DNA from: Pteria penguin
Taxonomy: Eukaryota > Mollusca > Bivalvia > Pterioida > Pteriidae
Assembly: GCA_035048485.1 (NCBI GenBank)
Contig: CM068583.1
Coordinates: forward strand, 65,220,306 to 65,284,305
Reading direction: 5' to 3'
DNA: 64,000 nt
Position 1 is the stretch's first letter. Every line of letters starts with the position of its first letter. The notes under the pieces are model-generated. The model ran no database searches. It was not told where the DNA came from and was given only the letters and a program-made list of their open reading frames with translations. Of this stretch, positions 22,318 through 33,705 are shown one piece after another. A program made the translations under genes and the position numbers.

Positions 22318-24774
22318 TTATGGATTTGCTCTAAACGAAGTGTCAGTGTTTTAGAACAGTTATCCCAAATAACATCGGCGTATTCTAGAGATGGTCGAAT
22401 ATATGCGAAATATAATTTTTGTAGCGATAATCTGTCAATTTGAAATTTTAAGAATTGAAAACTAGTCCAAGATGTTTATTTACACTTTGTATAGGAGTAT
22501 GGTTCAATAAAAGCAGAGGATGGTACGGTGGATTTTGTTTCTTGGAAATAATTAACCAACCACTTACAAGACCACTGATGATTTTTTTTTTCCCAAATCG
22601 TTATTTAAGTGCAGAACTCACAGGATCGTCTACAATTATATATAAAGATGTATCGTCAGCAAAAAGTCTTGTGTTACTATTTATGTCTTTTTCTATGTCA
22701 TTGATATATATATTAGAAATAATAGAGGGCCAAGTATAGAACCTTGAGGAACGCCGGCTTTGATGTAAGTTAGCAAGACCACCGAGAACTTATCCGCTAT
22801 GAACTACGCGTTGTTGTCGATAAGTCAGGTAATTACCGAACCAAGATAAAAGATTTTCTGAAATACTGATTGAATTTGATTTGTGTAGGAGACCTTTGGG
22901 CCAAACTCTGTCAAACGCGTTGCTTATATCGCAAAAGACTACCCTTATTTCCTTACCCTAGTCTAAAGCTTTGCCGAATTGATTTAAAATGTCAATTGTC
23001 GAATCCTTTGGACGGAAGCCGGATTGAAGATCAGATATTATACTGTTGCTTTGAATAAAATTATACAAATGTTTAAAGACACAGCGCCCCATGCCTTTAC
23101 TGAGGATATTTAGTAGGGATATTGGTCTGTAATTTTTAGTTAATGAAGGATCGTCTTTTTCATAGATCGGAGTCACGTTTGTTAGTTTCCAAAGGTCGGG
23201 GAAAATGCCCAGTCGCAAAGAAAGATTATATAGTTTGGATAAAGGAACGGATAATTCGTCAGCAGCTGATTTTAGTAGAACTGGATTTATTTGATCTGGC
23301 CCCGTTGCCTTGGAAGTATTTAGTAAGCGTAGAACGTCTCGTACATCGTCTTCGCTAATATGTATATTATTTAGAGTTGTATTATTTATATCTGCGATAT
23401 TAGGTAAAGGTCTGTTGGTGTCATTTATAGATTGTTGAAGAATGAACTAGTCATTTAAGGCGTTAGCTTTATCTATATCTGTATCTATTATGGAATCGTT
23501 ATATTTTAGTGACGGAATTTCGTGTATATTTGTATTTGTGATAGTTTTGGCCATTTTCCACCATGTTTTGGAGTCGGAGTTTCCATTTCGTAATTTGTCT
23601 GATATTTTTTTGAAATAATTTTCTTTAGATTTGCGTATCAATTTAATGTATTTGTTTCTAATATTGCGGAAGAGTAGCCAATGGGACGGATCATTTGTGT
23701 GCTTCGCACGATTATGAATTTGTTTACGTTTACGAATTATTTTCCTTATTTCATTATTTATCCAGGGGAGGTCATTTTTCCGAATTGTCACTGTTTTATT
23801 AGGAATCAAGATAACAGCAGTGTTAAGGATATAATCAGTAAGCTGACTCGCAGAAAGATTTGGATCACCCATTATAATATCAGACCAGTCAATTAAAGTA
23901 AGTTTATCGCGATACGAGTTGAAGTCAGCACGACTATAGATCCAAATTCACCGTTTGAACGAGCGAGCGTGATGTTCTGAAATGTTCAGTAGAACGTATG
24001 TAGGGCAGTGATAGCGAATGTCATTGGTAAGAAAATGCTCCATGACCCCAGATTTGAATACAAGTTTTGGATCATTAACTAGGACCAGGTCAAGGAGGGA
24101 AGCGGAGGATTCGGTATAGTGTGTCGGTTCGTGGATTATTTGATGTCGGTTGAATGAATCGATAATATCGGATATATCATTAGTTGCTGAGGTCAGCTGG
24201 TTACAATTAAAGTCACCGCAAATGATTATACTGTCATCTTATTTGACATTGCATTTTCGATTGACGATTTTATAAGGTTCCATGTATTCGGGGAAGCATT
24301 TGGTGGTCTATAAAATGTTCCAAACAGGATGGTTTGTTTATGTAGGATTACTTCAAGCCAGAAACATTCAACATGGTCAATTTCGAGGTCTATACGACGG
24401 TGTGAATTAATATGCGGTTTTACATAAACCGATATGCCACCACCTATTCTATCGGATCAGATGTAGTTATAAGGTTCTTTAAAGCCAGGTATGACGAAGT
24501 CATCTGGGCAAGAGGAGGGTTTTAACCAAGTTTCAGTGAAACTTAAAATGTCAAACTCGTGTAACTCGGTGTGGAGGAGATCTATTTTTGGAATTAAACT
24601 TTGGACGTTTAAATTGACTATAGATACTTCAGATTTTAGGTCTGTAAATGAAATATTTGAAACATCGCTATCAATTGAGCTCACAGACGCATATGACCTA
24701 TCATTAGTATGAATTGATGTCGGTCCAGGGTTTGTCTCAATGTCACCAGAGAAAATGAGGACAAGTATACTCAA
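22318..24774 (-). pseudogene. CR1-like LINE, endonuclease + reverse transcriptase, decayed
   Basis: Read on minus from 24,774. A short hydrophobic start is followed by GDIETNPGP, then the APE-type endonuclease (SIVNLNVQSLIPKIDLLHTE, ILSFTETWL, GGGISVYVKPHINSHRR, LFGTFYRPPNA, IIICGDFNCNQ, DIRYHCP). A basic linker follows (DLPWINNEIRKIIRKRKQIH; 23,872-23,447), then reverse transcriptase (NYRPISLLNILSKGM, LQSGFRPKDSTID, VFCDISNAFDRVW, IYINDIEKDI, LFADDTSLYI) and a thumb segment (LEYADVIWDN) near 22,318. Frame changes and stops break it in several places, so it is dead, although catalytic FADD is retained. The extreme C-terminal CxCG motif is missing. Confidence 0.85.
24721..24747 (-). other. 2A-like ribosome-skipping peptide in LINE ORF
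   Basis: Residues 10-18 of the LINE ORF are GDIETNPGP, which satisfies the DxExNPGP consensus, preceded by a hydrophobic segment (LSILVLIFS). 2A-like sequences at the N-terminus of ORF2 are known in CR1-clade LINEs of sea urchins and molluscs. Ribosome skipping would occur between the final Gly and Pro. Confidence 0.75.
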
Positions 24775-25262
24775 TACTAAGTAAATGAATGAGTTACGTG
24801 AGGAAGGCTATCTTGTAGACATGTTAAAGTGGACGGTCTAATCGCCGTAAATGATTTGTTATTATGGAGATACATTTGTGATTGTGACCAATATGACAAT
24901 ACAAAAAGCAGTAATACAATATGAAAACCCTTAAAATGAGTAATCATTAAAATATTGACTGTTAAAAGCATAAACAAGTCCAGCATTTTAGTTGACAGGT
25001 AAGTTGCATAAACGTAGAAAAGACCAACCCTTACACCTATTAAGTTTGGACAGGCTGGCATCAGTGCTTGATCCACTGCTGGAGTACATTTTTTTAACTT
25101 GGGGTAAACAATGTTACATACAATTGCCTATTCAATTTTATTGTCATTGTATGAAATTGAACACAAATTTCATACAGTTAGTGTATTTCAGCGGTAAAAA
25201 GTAAATGAAGAGTCTTTCATGTTTTGTATATACAAAATGTCACCTAAATAGCAAACATAGAC
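24775..25262 (-). other. Probable LINE 5' untranslated region
   Basis: Upstream of the LINE start codon on minus. It includes the segment shared with 14.35-14.48 kb (25,068-25,180 here). Open frames inside end just before the LINE ORF and have no recognised domain. Confidence 0.45.
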
Positions 25263-25487
25263 CAGGGTCCGGCGCCATAAACTGAGAATAGACTTAAGTC
25301 AAAAATTCATATTCTTCTGTTCATCAGTGAATTAATAACTGGGATTTGGATTTTATTTAGTTTTATTCTACTGACAAATAGAATTAAACCATTCTGTATT
25401 AAAATTTATTTGAACGTTTGATAATGGAATAAATTAAAATGAAATTTTTGACTTAAGTATATTCTCAGTTTATGGCGCCGGACCCTG
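25263..25487. mobile_element. MITE with ~46-bp terminal inverted repeats
   Basis: Starts CAGGGTCCGGCGCCATAAAC and ends with its exact reverse complement. The arms continue through actgagaata and acttaagtc aaaaatt with one small indel. The 225-bp element has no coding capacity. It abuts the first recognisable residues of the plus-strand LINE endonuclease. No clear target duplication was found, so the superfamily is open. Confidence 0.85.
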
Positions 25488-26410
25488 ATCTTGAAGTGAA
25501 TAGTTTGGAACGTGTCTGGGTCGAAATTACCACACAAAAATCAAATTTTCTTATTGGTACATTTTATAGACCTCCAAACAGCACTAATCGTATATGGGAC
25601 TTAATTTCACAATCATTTGAACTTGCACTAGATACCACCATAAACAATATAATAATTACTGGTGATTTTAATGAAAATCAACTAAACGCCTCAAATGTAA
25701 AGGTTAAAGACATTCTACAAACATATAATCTAACCCAGCTAATAACCAAGCCTACATCTTTCAGTGAAAACAGTAGTACATTAATTGACTTATACATTAC
25801 AAATAACCCTCAACTTATTACCCACTGTGATGTTGTTGAACCCTTCCTAGATGTCAGCTTAAGATATCACTGCCCTATAATTAGTGTCCTTAACATTAAC
25901 AAACCCAAAACAGACAACTTTCAAAAGGAAGATATGGTTATATGATATAGCTGACTTTCAGCAATACATGTATAAATTAACTTCTCAAAATTGGGACTCA
26001 ATTATACAATACAATAAACCTATAGACTCAAGCGTAAAAGCACTTACTGAAACAATTTTACAAACAGTACACAAATGCATACCAAACAAAATTGTTACTA
26101 TCCGCCAAAATGAAATCCCTTGGATGACAAATAACATACGCAAATTAATCAGGAAAAGAAACAGAACACGCAAAAAAGCTACATCAGTTTCAATAACATT
26201 CTATCCCCATATCAGTCTGGATTTACTAAAAAGATTCTACTGAAAATCAACTCCTATTTCTCTACAATGAATTTTCAACAGCTCTTGATTTTGGGAAAGA
26301 AATTCGAACTGTGTTTTTTGATAATAGCAAAGCTTTTGATAGAGTCTGGCACGAAGGTCTACTACACAAATTGAACTGTATTGAAATCAGTCACAACCTC
26401 TTAGATTGAC
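25488..26410 (+). pseudogene. Plus-strand LINE, 5' part (endonuclease, linker, partial RT)
   Basis: The first frame reads the C-terminal half of an APE endonuclease (ERVWVEITTQKSNFLIGTFY, RPPNS, NIIITGDFNENQ, STLIDLYITNNP, RYHCPIIS). After a frameshift near 25,930 the linker follows (IVTIRQNEIPWMTNNIRKLI), and then RT motifs (LSPYQSGFTKK, VFFDNSKAFDRVWHEGLLHK, ISHNLLD, stop). The linker jumps directly to QSGF, so an internal deletion removed roughly the first RT motifs. It ends at the Kolobok insertion; the rest is at 33,706-35,000. It is closely related to the minus-strand LINE at 22.3-24.8 kb. Confidence 0.85.
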
Positions 26411-26414
26411 TTAA

Positions 26415-26427
26415 AGGACAACCTGAA
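26415..26427 (+). repeat. Kolobok left terminal inverted repeat
   Basis: AGGACAACCTGAA, preceded by the TTAA target site. Beyond 13 bp the two ends diverge. Confidence 0.9.
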
Positions 26428-26670
26428 TAAATTTACATTTTGCTATGGTTTGATCTAAAATCGTATCAAACTAACGGAACGAACGAAAATAAAACATAAA
26501 TCGGTCCGATTTTTATGTAATTCACAAAATACCAAATTTAACAATATACGCCTATTCCTTTAATAGACGCTAAAACGGATATGACGTCATAAATGTGATG
26601 CTGAAACTGAAAGTAATTGTAAACACACACAAAAATTCTTAAGTTCTTGAATTCTTAAAGACTTAACGAT

Positions 26671-29600
26671 ATGTCTGCTGGCCCGGTGGGTAAGCGGAAG
26701 AGAACGGGGATGTATTGTGTGGCCTGGGGATGTAACTCTACCCACAGAGACAATCTTTCTTTACATACATTCCCTAAAGAGTCGGATCGACCATCAATTA
26801 GACGGCAATGGGTGAAGTTCGTGCAGGTGAGACGCAAGGACTTCACCAAACCGACCATTAACTCTGTTTTGTGCGAGAAGCACTTCATTTCCACCTGCTA
26901 TCCCCCGGAATATGAAATCAAGAAGGCTATGGGCATGGAAATCGCAAGGAAGATATTATTACCAACGGCAGTACCCACGATCCATATGCCCGTAGATACA
27001 TCAGAGACAGTGACGCCGGTGTCGGGGACAAACCACAAAAAGGCTATGAGATCTGCATACCGCAAGAGGGAGTTCAAAAGGGTATGAATATTAATTGAAC
27101 TGATTAAAATTTGTGTTTAGAAGTTAACATTTTAACTATATTACTTCGTCCTATTAAATGTAGAAAAAAGACACCTTTATCCAACTAGCCTTATAACTTC
27201 ATAGCATTATCCCAGGAAAAAACTATGTTAATAAAATGTATAGATGATATGAAGTTTTTCATTATTATTGTTAACCAGTATCTTTGGAAGATAATTCCAA
27301 CAGACATGACAAATTTACATACAAAACAAATTTAACAATAGTAGATTTCATATTTCTTGTGTTAAATAGTTCTTTACAAGTAAATTAGCCTTCCTTCCTT
27401 CTTTTTTTCCCCTTCCTGTTTGGGCACCTGGCAGGACTCTGTTGGCTGATTTGATTTTATTAGTATATGTATTAATTTTCTTATTAACATAAAATTGAAA
27501 TTGAAATAATAAATTGTTATTCATAGGTATTATTTGAAGCTGAAACAGACACAGTCCCCCAGGAGAAAAATGATGATATACTGCCTCATGAACAAGTAAA
27601 TGAGCCCTTGGACCATATGTATGGAAACAAAGAGGTATGGTTGCCTGTATCATTATGTATCCACATAAAATGTACAAATGTAAACTGTTATACATAATTA
27701 CAGTTTTTTTTTCTACATTGCATATGTTTACTCTTTCTTTGACTTAATACATAGCTATTGACTTCTACATTTTATTTGCAGATTGCCTGTGAGGCACAAA
27801 ATAAAGAAGTCGGAACACAGTATAGTGGGAGTAAGCCACACAAAAAATCGCATAAAACCCAAACTCGGCCTTCTGTCACTAATAAAGGTTAGTGCATATA
27901 TTGTACATAAATAAATTACAAATATCACAAATGCAAAGTCTACATATACATAATATTACATAATAATTTAGTGATATATGTGTTCATTAGATACATGTAT
28001 TTACATATTCAATATTAACTTAAAAATAGATTTTTTTTATGATCTTTAATTTATTCAGGGATCCAAGTGATTAGCAAGCCAAAGACTAGAAGTGTGGCTA
28101 TTCAGTGCAATTTACTTGGTAGCTCAACCTCAACCCAAGATAAATTAGATACTGTGGATGCTGAGGAATCAGATGATGAAACAGAGAATCTTGAATTACC
28201 AATAGATAACTTAAAGGATGACCCAACTTTTAATCCAGATTCTGAGAGTATCTATTCTTCTGATGATGACAGGTACTCATGCCAATCATATAATATCCAT
28301 TGTTGTTATCTATTGAATACAATTTAACACATTTGAGATCTTTTACTTAAAATGATATTATTATTAGAAGAAATATCAATGTTGTTGCAGCTCTGTAGAT
28401 GACAACTCTGTAGATGACAATTCACCTGAAGTCACAGTCCTACAGACAAGGAAATATATTGTGTATGAGAATAATCTCATGGAGCTTTTCAGGACATGCC
28501 CAAAGTGCGCTGCACCTACTCTCTCCCACATCAACGGTACAATGGGAACAATGGTGAAGATCACTCAGGAGTGTGGGATTTGTGACTGTAGGAGAACATG
28601 GACAAGCCAGCCCATGGTGGGCAGCATTCCAGCAGGCAATCTCGCTATGTCATCTGCAATTTTATTTTCTGGTAAACACAAATTTCAATTTCAATTTTGA
28701 GAAAATTTTGTAGTGAAGTCAGGGTGAAAAATTGTACAGACCCGGGAATCAAACCCAAATCCCTCATCTATCAAGAGCAACACTCTAACTTTTGAGCTAT
28801 CAAAACCAATGCCTGGCATCTGTCACAATAGTTTTACAAGTACTTATTCACTCTCATGAACAACAAGGGACATTAAGAAAATGTTTTTGATATATTATAT
28901 TGTATTCTTATTGATGCAATGTCTAATTTGACAGTGAGTTTACTTTTTAACATTAGTACAGAATAGTATCACACTGGTACAAATTACTTATACAGATGTA
29001 CTTCCATATAGGTTCTCTCCCAAGTAAATCATTGCGATTTCTAGACCACATGAACATGGCAACCATCTCTACTGACACATTTCTGAATCATCAAAAACAC
29101 TATCTTCACCCAGCTGTGTCCAAGGAATGGAAACGTTTTCAGACTATATACTTTAGTCAGATGAGAACAGAAGGAGATGCACTTGTCCTTGGGGGCGATG
29201 GCAGGGCTGACAGCCCAGGTCACAGTGCCAAATTTGGCAGTTATTCAATGCTTGACCTGAGGATAATGCTTGTTGTTGATATACAACTTATTCAGGTATG
29301 AATACCATGAATTTGTATAATATATAATATTTATACATGTATAGATACATTATATATTATAAAGTTTTATGTTGCATGGGAAATGTCTCACTCATAAAGC
29401 AGCAGTATATCAGCATATTAATATACAAATACATGTAACATATTTATTTGGGACTGATGGATGACATTGAGTGATTGTCAGTTTTAATCTACATTATAAA
29501 GAAATTTATAAGTATTTGGACATCAGCATTTGCTATTTAGGAATTAACTATCCTTTATATGCATGTGCTTTTAGAGCAATGAAGTCAAAGGAAGTAGCCA

Positions 29601-31894
29601 TATGGAGAAAGCTGGGCTGATAAGAAGTATTCAAACCTTCAAAAATGAGGATCTTCAGATTGGAACCCTAGTTACAGACAGACATGTTCAGATTGTAAAG
29701 TGGGTGAGAGAGAATATGCCACAAACAACACACAATTTTGATGTTTGGCATGTTGCAAAAGGTAGATCTTCATTAATTAATTTAGGAGCAACCTGTGGCA
29801 ACTTTTTTATGCACCCATCTGGTACTCAATGTTAAATTTACACAGTAACCATTCAATTTTAAAAATATCAATAGAGAGATCAGTGTCGCCAACACATACA
29901 TCGAATATCTTTACATTCAACCAAACTTCTGTTGGGTTATTTTAACATATTGATATGGCAACATGTGATATACAGACCAATATGTTTAAAGCCATATGAC
30001 CTACTTTACATCTAAGAAAAGAATCAATAACAGCATATATGCTTTAATCTGTTAAGAATATTTGAACTTTAGGAATTAAAAAGAAATTAACTGCCATATC
30101 AAAAGAGAGGGATTGTGGAGATCTAGCCCCATGGATCCAGAGCATTTCAAATCATGTCTACTGGACTGCAGCATCTACCCCTGATGGTGATGGCAGTGAA
30201 ATGCTCCAGAAATGGCAATCCCTTGCCAACCATGTGATCAACAAACACAAGCATGAAGGCAGCCTGTTTCCAGTGTGTCAACATGGACCTCGCATTGAAT
30301 GTGAAAGAAGGAAAAAATGGTTAAAAAGGGGTAAATATGACATAAACACCCATATTACTGATAAGTAATATCAAAGATGTAACATACATGCACATTATTA
30401 CATGTAGAACATAACTTTTCTTTTTTACTACTCATTAATTATGCTTTTCAAGTTCATTAAGGATATTGTAGTTTAATTCTGTACTTCTATTCTTATGTTA
30501 ATCAAGCAATTATTCTGTCATTTAATCAGTCGATTGCAATGATTTCTGTTTTACTTCAAGATTCAAAAGTTGCTGCAAAAGTGAAAGATCTTGTCTTGTC
30601 TAAACAAATGGTACGGGATATTCCAAAATTGTCTCCTGGCCCTCAAACATCTGCCTTGGAAGGATATCATGCTATAATCAATCATTATGCTCCAAAGATG
30701 ATAGGCTTCTCCTATCATGGAATGAGAAGCAGGTAAGAGTATACATGTATGTCTATCACCAGATGTTAACTTTGCTTACTATAGAATGGAAATGACAGCA
30801 ATACTTTATTGATAATTTGATACAAGTAAGTCTTTGACATAAACATGTTATATCTGTATTTACATATAATTAGAAACAATAATACATGTTAAGTAAAAAT
30901 AAATAGAACAAGCATTTATTGTTATTATATGTATCTTGTAGAATAATCATAGCAGCAATGCATTACAATGAAAATGGGATGAGAAATCAAGCTGAAACTA
31001 AAGATGGAAACAAAAGATACAGCATAGTTTTCCCAAAATACAAACCGGGCAAGCACACAACAAGGAAAGTTAAAGTATCTTGCACATATGGTGAGTCCAG
31101 TCTTTTGAAAGACCTATCTCTTTCTCTGTGTCTACATATTGCATTGAAATGTTGCATGCAGTGACAACATAAGATTACCATGTTCAAATTCTGAATTTGT
31201 CATAAAGTGTCACAGATTTATTCTTTATATTGTCAAGGGTCAAAGGTAAATGTCACTGGTATGCATTGAAATATGGTCATACAGTGTTTATCGTTTTCTA
31301 GTTTTGGATTGATAAATGCTCACTATATTTCTATCAATTAATTAATTCTTTATATCTTATAAGATTCCTAAAATTAATCTGAGTAGTAAGCTGACAATCA
31401 TTAAAATTTTCTTAAACGCATGAGAGCCATGATGTTAATTTTTAATTTGCAGTCATGTAATGTCCATGAAACCTTAACTTTAACCTTGGCTATATCTCTT
31501 GAAACGTAAGAGGTAGGGCTTAGATATTTTACATATATACATTCCTTGGGACAAGACCTTTCATTTGCGACCATAAGTTTTGACTTTGTAACCTTGACCT
31601 AGATCAGTTCAAAAATTGCTGCTGACAGGGGCATCAGGGTTTCACAAACACATCTTGTTTATTCTAGGATATGTCCGCAGATTGATGGCACATGTATTTT
31701 CCTTAGCCAATTCTCAAACAATGTTGAGAAATCCATTATGTGTGAAACCTGGCGATGCACCACCTCCACTGGCCAGCATGTATCACCGACCTGACAAATC
31801 TATGGCAATTGAGGAATACCATACAAGGTTTAATCAACCGGAGCGCGAAAGCCTTTGTACTCCTGTCCTTGAGGACACGGATATGCGTGTCTAA
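26671..31894 (+). CDS. THAP-domain Kolobok transposase, 11 exons, 798 aa
   Basis: Exons: 26671-27081, 27527-27634, 27782-27887, 28059-28272, 28391-28671, 29012-29295, 29575-29761, 30073-30330, 30561-30732, 30942-31090, 31668-31894. All introns are GT-AG, every phase matches, and the total is 2,397 nt including TAA. The N-terminus (about 14-100) is a C2CH THAP zinc finger: C16-x4-C21, RRQWVKF, LCEKHF. An acidic linker follows, then a zinc-ribbon-like CPKC...CGICDC in exon 5. The RNase H-like core shows GGDGRADSPGHSAKFGSYS (D436), LVTDRHVQIVKWVREN (D503) with FDVWHVAKG, and ALEGYHAI (E650), the proposed DDE triad. THAP should bind the element ends. The alternative acceptor tttaatcag before exon 9 is rejected because it breaks the frame. 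Confidence 0.88.
28735..28810 (-). repeat. tRNA-like SINE head in transposase intron 5
   Basis: On minus, an A-box-like TAGCTCAAAAG and a near-consensus B box (GGTTTGATTCC) have tRNA spacing. This is a degenerate SINE head inside the Kolobok element, inserted after the element arose. Confidence 0.5.
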
Positions 31895-33391
31895 TTTTTT
31901 GTACTGCGCATGATGGGAGGACAACTCGGATTTCCTTCCCCAGATATCCCCACATCCATCTTACTAGCTGGCGATAGGCAGTATAACGATATCTTCTGAA
32001 AATTAGACAAAAATATGTTCATCATTATTAAAGAAAAGAGGATGAACTTGGTAATAACAAAATCATTAAATAATACATTCCATGTAAACAACGATCTTCT
32101 TTGTTATTCTGAGAATGGATTTTAATTAGCTTTCTAATTTCACAACAAGATGGGAATAGGTTGTGTTAAATTTGTGTATGTTGCACAGAGAGTATCTATT
32201 GGTCATCAATACAGGCACAGTAATATATTGGCATATTGCTGTATCATTATCAAATGCAGGTACATGAACATGTGCATATATGATGCCTTATAATGGTTTA
32301 CTTACTCTGGTTTATCAGCCAACTCCACTCCATATTGCTGGTTATACGCCAGGTATCCTATTTCTAGAGTATACCTGTTCAAAACAGCAGCCTCAAATCC
32401 AGGATGTTGGGTAATGCATGTCAAATGATGGTCATACATCTTTGCCTTGATCTCTGGAATTTCCTCACAACATTTGCACTCTGTTGCTGTTTCACATGGG
32501 ATGCAATGCTGACATACACACCTTAATGGTAAAATCAAGGGAATAACATTCACAACCATTTATACCTGAAAATCTGTTAAATCTAATGACATTATCATAA
32601 TTTACATCCCAGTCATATTACATCCAAGACAACATGAAATGCTATAGCAAGTAATGGATGATAATTTATGGCAAGCCAAAGTGGACAAAACCTGGTATTT
32701 TCTAACATTAAAAAATGAATTTAGAAATTCAATTTTTATTATTTAAATATGATTTTCTAATATTAGAAAATTCCCATTTTTGTCCACAATGGCTTTCTTT
32801 AACGATTAAATTCCTCTAATCTTGCATGGAATTGCATCTTGCAATTTGTAGGACATGTTAAATGAGTGATTCTTTTTTTTTCTCAGGAATCAGCATTTTT
32901 ATGGAATAAATGTTTCACAATCAATTGTGAGCAGATGAAAAAATTAACCAAATTGTACTTTGATTGGCTTGAAAAATACATGTAACTTGTACAGACCAAA
33001 TGTCATTGTAAAAGTGTCATTCGTATGGGAAGAACCATTTAGTCCAGATTTGTGGTAACACTATCCCAACCTCTATTTTTCTAACCACCAACCCCCCCCC
33101 CCCCCTTTTTCCCATGCCTTTTCCAAAGGTTTTTTTTAAGTAAATTATCATAGCTGAGTGATTAAATCGCATTTACCAGTCTGTGTTTCCTAATCGCAAC
33201 TCTTGTTCGTTTTCCTCGTCAGATTCGGGAATCTCGTCACTGTCAGAGTAGGTAGGCTCGAACAGGTACGGTGCTACTCCCAATTGCAGTCTTTCTCCTT
33301 CATTGTCGACATCAATATCTTCTTCGAACTCGGAAGACTCGCATGACAAACTAAGTGAGCAATCGCTCTCACTTGTCTCCTCTCTTTGCAT
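31830..33391 (-). CDS. P2X7-receptor C-terminal-type domain protein, 3 exons, 198 aa
   Basis: Exon 1 is 33391-33177, exon 2 is 32521-32306, exon 3 is 31995-31830. Introns are GT-AG (tg|gtaaat, ga|gtaagt; acceptors ccattaag and gtctaattttcag) and the phases close. The N-terminus is Ser/Asp/Glu-rich (MQREETSESDCSLSLSC, then GVAPYLFEPTYSDSDEIPES). The conserved domain follows: Cys-rich CVCQHCIPC...CKCCEEIPEI, CITQHPGFEAAVLN, QQYG, then YRYTAYRQLVRWMWGYLGKE, VVLPSCAVQKIR and EYKGFRAPVD-stop. This is the zinc-binding ballast domain at the cytosolic C-terminus of vertebrate P2X7, which occurs as a stand-alone multicopy protein in invertebrates. There is no membrane segment. It lies inside the Kolobok element, antisense to the transposase; the last 65 coding bases overlap transposase exon 11. 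A polyadenylation signal on minus is at 31,663-31,658. Confidence 0.9.
32672..32797. repeat. Hairpin (MITE-like) in intron of P2X7-type gene
   Basis: aagccaaagtggacaaaacc ... ggtattttctaacatta faces its imperfect reverse complement ending tttttgtccacaatggcttt. About 50-bp arms, no coding capacity. Confidence 0.65.
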
Positions 33392-33688
33392 TTTTTTTTT
33401 TTGTTTGTTATTGCTATTAATTAGTACAGATCGATCGCTTTCTTCTAGTACACAAATACACTATGACATAGATTCCCGTATTACGTGTTACACATTTATG
33501 ACGTCACGGCTACATACTAACGATTAACCGGAAATGCTTAGTTTCTCTTAGGATATATTGTGTTATGTATGCAGAAGGACGATTGAAATCGCGATTTATC
33601 TGGTTATAAAGTTGATATGCATAAAATAATCATTGTAAGTTTTATTTATTGGGTCTATTGAACGAATTAATGACATATATAAAGAACT

Positions 33689-33701
33689 TTCAGGTTGTCC
33701 T
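33689..33701 (-). repeat. Kolobok right terminal inverted repeat
   Basis: TTCAGGTTGTCCT, the exact reverse complement of the left end, followed by the second TTAA. Confidence 0.9.
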
Positions 33702-33705
33702 TTAA

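Larger units (their letters stand above)
26411..33705 (+). mobile_element. Kolobok-superfamily DNA transposon, complete, two genes
   Basis: Bounded by TTAA target duplications (26,411-26,414 and 33,702-33,705) and 13-bp terminal inverted repeats (AGGACAACCTGAA at 26,415-26,427; reverse complement at 33,689-33,701). The element proper is 7,287 bp. Joining the flanks at one TTAA restores the LINE reading frame, ...NLLD(stop)LK + SYLSYRKQK..., where non-LTR RTs have DWLKSYL-like sequence. TTAA duplications and a THAP-domain transposase are diagnostic of Kolobok (established knowledge). It carries a transposase gene on plus and a P2X7-type domain gene on minus, converging near 31.86 kb. All splice phases close and no internal stops are seen, so it may be recently active. 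Confidence 0.9.

Noticed and set aside
30490..30560. Alternative start or acceptor (tttaatcag) for transposase exon 9
   Set aside because: It breaks the phase with exon 8; the acceptor at 30,559-30,560 restores it.
31736..32091. Minus-strand frames starting at Met near 31,924 and 32,091
   Set aside because: The correct frame through this region is exon 3 of the P2X7-type gene, opened by the acceptor at 31,996; these frames are out of phase with it.
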